From: Candidatus Methanomethylicia archaeon
GTDB lineage: Archaea; Thermoproteota; Methanomethylicia; CALHIW01
Direction of reading: 5' to 3'
Length of the DNA: 8,037 bases
NCBI GenBank assembly: GCA_938030905.1
Contig: CALHIW010000065.1
Coordinates: 1 to 8,037 of the forward strand
Positions 6,160-8,037 of the stretch are shown piece by piece. The notes under the pieces are model-generated. The model did no database searches. It saw only the letters and a program-made list of their open reading frames with translations, and was not told the DNA's origin. The stretch's first letter is position 1. The number at the start of each line of letters is the position of its first letter. The translations under genes and the position numbers were made by a program.

Positions 6160-6428
6160 TAGTATCGCAAGAGTTATATGGATTCTTATTACATTAACTC
6201 TACCATATTATAGTAGGGTTGCTGAGAAGACCATTTCAATATATTTAGTAATCTATTAATTTAGAACTAGAATCATTGTAGATTTAGTCAATTATTGTTC
6301 AAAAACATTATAACATGAGTTTGCTTACTAATAATTAAACCTAAGATTTTTCTCTTGATCCTGCTTCCCTAACCATTATACCTGAAAATGCTATAAGAAA
6401 AGAAGTGCTGAAAAACTAAATTTTTCTA

Positions 6429-6442
6429 TAAACTTAAGTTTA
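6429..6442. repeat. Perfect 14-base palindrome TAAACTTAAGTTTA
   Basis: The palindrome lies nine bases beyond the asnS stop on the minus strand. It can fold as a five-base stem with a TTAA loop, and T-rich sequence follows on the minus strand (to about 6400), so it may take part in transcript ending. A dimeric regulator site is the alternative. Confidence 0.4.
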
Positions 6443-6450
6443 CATAACTA

Positions 6451-7743
6451 TTATGGATAAACTCTATTAATAAACCTTGGAAAGGCTATAGAATCTCTAA
6501 TATGTTTAAGCTTACATACCCACATAACTGTTCTTTCAATACCTAGACCAAAGCCTGAATGAGGAATTGCGCCCCATCTCCTAAGATCAATATACCAATA
6601 GTAATCAGTAGGATTTAAATTGTTTTCATTTATTCTCTGTACTAGTTCATTAACATCATCAATTCTTTGACCTGAACCTATTATTTCACCATAGCCTTCT
6701 GGAGCTAATAAGTCTGCACTTAGAGTTACCTCAGGCCTTATTGGATCAGTTTTATGATAAAATGCTTTAGTACGTCTAGGAAAATGAGTGACAAAAAATG
6801 GAGTAGCAAACTTTAAAGCAAGCTTTTTCTCAGTAATCCATGTAAGATCATCCCCCCAATTTATCTGAACTCCATCTTCTTTAAGGATTTCAATAGCTTT
6901 GTCATATGTTATTCTCGGAAATGGAGGTTTAATTCTAAGTAGATCCTCAGGATTTCTGCCAAGTAATTTTAGAGTATCATGTAGATCCTCAGCAACTTTA
7001 TGCAGTATGTATGCTATAAGTTGCTCCTCAATTTTTAAAAGACATTCAAAATCACAGAAAGGAACTTCAGCTTCAAGATGCCAATACTCAGTTAAATGCC
7101 TTCTAGTTCTGGACTTTTCAGCTCTAAAGGATGGAGCAATGGTATATATTTTACCAAGACTAGCAATTCCAGCTTCAGCATAAAGTTGCCAGCTTTGTGT
7201 TAAGTATACAGTTTTACCAAAATAGTTTACAGAAAATAATGTTGCTCCACCCTCACATGCAGTAGAAGTAAATGTTGGTGCATGAAATTCTATAAATTCA
7301 TTATCTCTAAACCAGTCTCTAGCAGCTTCAATTATTTTTGCTCTAACTTTAAGTATCATGAACATTCTGCGACTTCTTATCCATAAATGCCTATTATCTA
7401 ATAAGAAACTGGGTCCATGATATTTTTTAGCTATTGGAAATCCATCTTCAGCTCTATGTAAAATCTTTATGTTTTCAACTAAAATTTCATAACCTCCAGG
7501 AGCCCTTTTATCAGCTCTTGAAACTCCATGAATTTCAAGAACAGATTCTATGTTTAGTTTATCTACTTCCCTAATAATGTTTTCACTAATGACATCTCTT
7601 TTTAAAACACATTGTACAAAGCCGGTTCCATCCCTGACAATAAGAAACAGCATACCACCTAAAGATCTTTTATTATGAAGCCAGCCTCTAATACTAACCT
7701 TTCCCTCATATCCATTTAGAATTTTAGATATACTAATAAACAT
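6451..7743 (-). CDS. asnS: Asparaginyl-tRNA synthetase, archaeal type
   Basis: This class IIb synthetase charges tRNA-Asn with asparagine using ATP in the cytoplasm. Residue numbers here count from an in-frame TTG at 7749 (432 codons). An N-terminal OB fold that reads the anticodon covers about 18-97 (VSIRGWLHNKRSLGG). Motif 1 is around 139-160. The active-site strand TLFSVNYFGKTVYLTQSWQL (170-189) precedes motif 2, FRAEKSRTRRHLTEYWHLEA (208-227). SADLLAPEGYGEIIGSGQRI (344-363) and motif 3 GFGLGIERTVMWV (399-411) complete the core, and the C-terminus is FINRVYP. The ADLLAPEGYGEI and TQSWQLYAE segments fit AsnRS better than AspRS. I prefer the ATG at 7743 (430 residues), because GAGG at 7752-7755 lies eight bases before it but only two before the TTG. 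Confidence 0.93.
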   Translation of the reverse strand: MFISISKILNGYEGKVSIRGWLHNKRSLGGMLFLIVRDGTGFVQCVLKRDVISENIIREVDKLNIESVLEIHGVSRADKRAPGGYEILVENIKILHRAEDGFPIAKKYHGPSFLLDNRHLWIRSRRMFMILKVRAKIIEAARDWFRDNEFIEFHAPTFTSTACEGGATLFSVNYFGKTVYLTQSWQLYAEAGIASLGKIYTIAPSFRAEKSRTRRHLTEYWHLEAEVPFCDFECLLKIEEQLIAYILHKVAEDLHDTLKLLGRNPEDLLRIKPPFPRITYDKAIEILKEDGVQINWGDDLTWITEKKLALKFATPFFVTHFPRRTKAFYHKTDPIRPEVTLSADLLAPEGYGEIIGSGQRIDDVNELVQRINENNLNPTDYYWYIDLRRWGAIPHSGFGLGIERTVMWVCKLKHIRDSIAFPRFINRVYP

Positions 7744-7751
7744 CGTCAACG

Positions 7752-7755
7752 CCTC
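7752..7755 (-). promoter_or_regulatory. SD site GAGG of asnS
   Basis: Read on the minus strand this is AAAGAGGCG. GAGG is eight bases from the ATG at 7743 and two from the TTG at 7749, so it favours the ATG start. Confidence 0.5.
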
Positions 7756-7784
7756 TTTATCTTTTGTAAATAGAATTTTAAGGT

Positions 7785-7796
7785 TTTTAAATATAT
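7785..7796 (-). promoter_or_regulatory. TATA box of asnS
   Basis: ATATATTTAAAA on the minus strand matches an archaeal TATA element. A start about 25 bases downstream (near 7765) would leave a leader of roughly 20 bases that includes the GAGG site. Confidence 0.5.
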
Positions 7797-8037
7797 CTAT
7801 GTTTAACTAAATTATTCTATAACTCTAATATAAAAATCTTCATTATTCTTACTTAATATCTTATTGGTAATTTTCATTTTTCCTTTAGAGTCTTAGCTTA
7901 GGTTATTTCTTTTTTTAAACAAGTTTATGTTGCTAACTTCTGAGGTTCATTAATGGTACTCTGTGTTCTCATTACAGCTCGCACAATGTTGTTGGATGAG
8001 TTAGTATAAAGGGTACTATCATAAATATAGCTTTGCG
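7797..8037. other. Upstream region of asnS with possible partial ORF
   Basis: These 241 bases hold no complete gene. A minus-strand frame is open from the window edge (8035) to a TAA at 7925-7927, 36 codons including NIVRAVMRTQSTINEPQKLA. It may be the C-terminus of a gene lying mostly outside the window or a chance frame. T-rich runs at 7876-7884 and 7908-7917 lie on the + strand and are not explained by a + strand gene here. Confidence 0.3.

Larger units (their letters stand above)
5999..6450. other. Convergent intergenic region, egsA to asnS
   Basis: This 452-base region lies between converging genes and should contain both terminators. T-rich stretches at 6055-6100 (+ strand) and 6400-6426 (read on the minus strand) are candidates. 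It also holds inverted repeats at 6115-6159 and a palindrome at 6429-6442. A 24-codon start-less minus-strand frame at 6341-6415 encodes IAFSGIMVREAGSREKS at its end, which looks protein-like and may be a gene remnant. No RNA gene was recognised. Confidence 0.4.

Noticed and set aside
6899..7183. 94-codon + strand ORF inside asnS
   Set aside because: It is fully antisense to conserved catalytic segments of the synthetase and its product looks like complement-strand translation.
7951..8010. 18-codon + strand ATG frame near the right edge
   Set aside because: It is too short, without SD or TATA support, and overlaps a longer open frame on the other strand.
1..8037. CRISPR array or long repeats
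   Set aside because: Reading the window showed no regularly spaced repeats. The only repeated words are short (14 bases or fewer) and isolated.

Overview
The window reads as a chromosomal segment of an archaeon, most likely a thermophilic member of the Thermoproteota (TACK group). It carries a TATA-binding protein, a glycerol-1-phosphate dehydrogenase (the committed enzyme of archaeal ether-lipid synthesis), an archaeal-type asparaginyl-tRNA synthetase, a DRG-like GTPase with a TGS domain, and an ATP-grasp ligase of the RimK/MptN type. The DNA is strongly AT-rich. TATA boxes sit close to start codons, and one gene starts at TTG behind a clear Shine-Dalgarno (SD) site. The phylum is inferred from protein resemblance; the genus cannot be told from here.

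Layout. Positions 1-988 hold only small, doubtful ORFs: a 47-codon and a 73-codon hydrophobic ORF in tandem, a 40-codon ORF diverging from them, and a 415-base stretch with one start-less open frame. The TBP gene (1016-1576, +) has a TATA box so close to its ATG that its mRNA should be leaderless or nearly so. An 1.1-kb stretch without an intact gene follows (1577-2714). Its middle (1872-2368) reads like a decayed protein gene: protein-like pieces in shifting frames, broken by stops. Then come three + strand genes: the DRG-like GTPase (2715-3875), and after 129 bases with a promoter and SD, the ATP-grasp ligase (4005-4892) and egsA (4892-5998), which share one base (TAATG) and look like a translationally coupled operon. 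The asparaginyl-tRNA synthetase gene (6451-7743) is on the minus strand and converges on egsA across 452 bases with small inverted repeats. The last 290 bases hold its promoter and a possible partial minus-strand ORF.

How the genes relate. Most are housekeeping: transcription initiation, ribosome-associated GTPase, lipid backbone synthesis and tRNA charging. The one tight functional unit is ligase plus egsA. The ligase resembles enzymes that add alpha-linked glutamate to tetrahydromethanopterin, so its coupling to lipid synthesis is notable but may be only genomic convenience. I see no CRISPR array, tRNA, rRNA, intact mobile element or clear defence system. The most unusual parts are the decayed gene region, the degenerate G3 motif of the GTPase, the ligase-egsA coupling and the small membrane-type ORFs at the left end.
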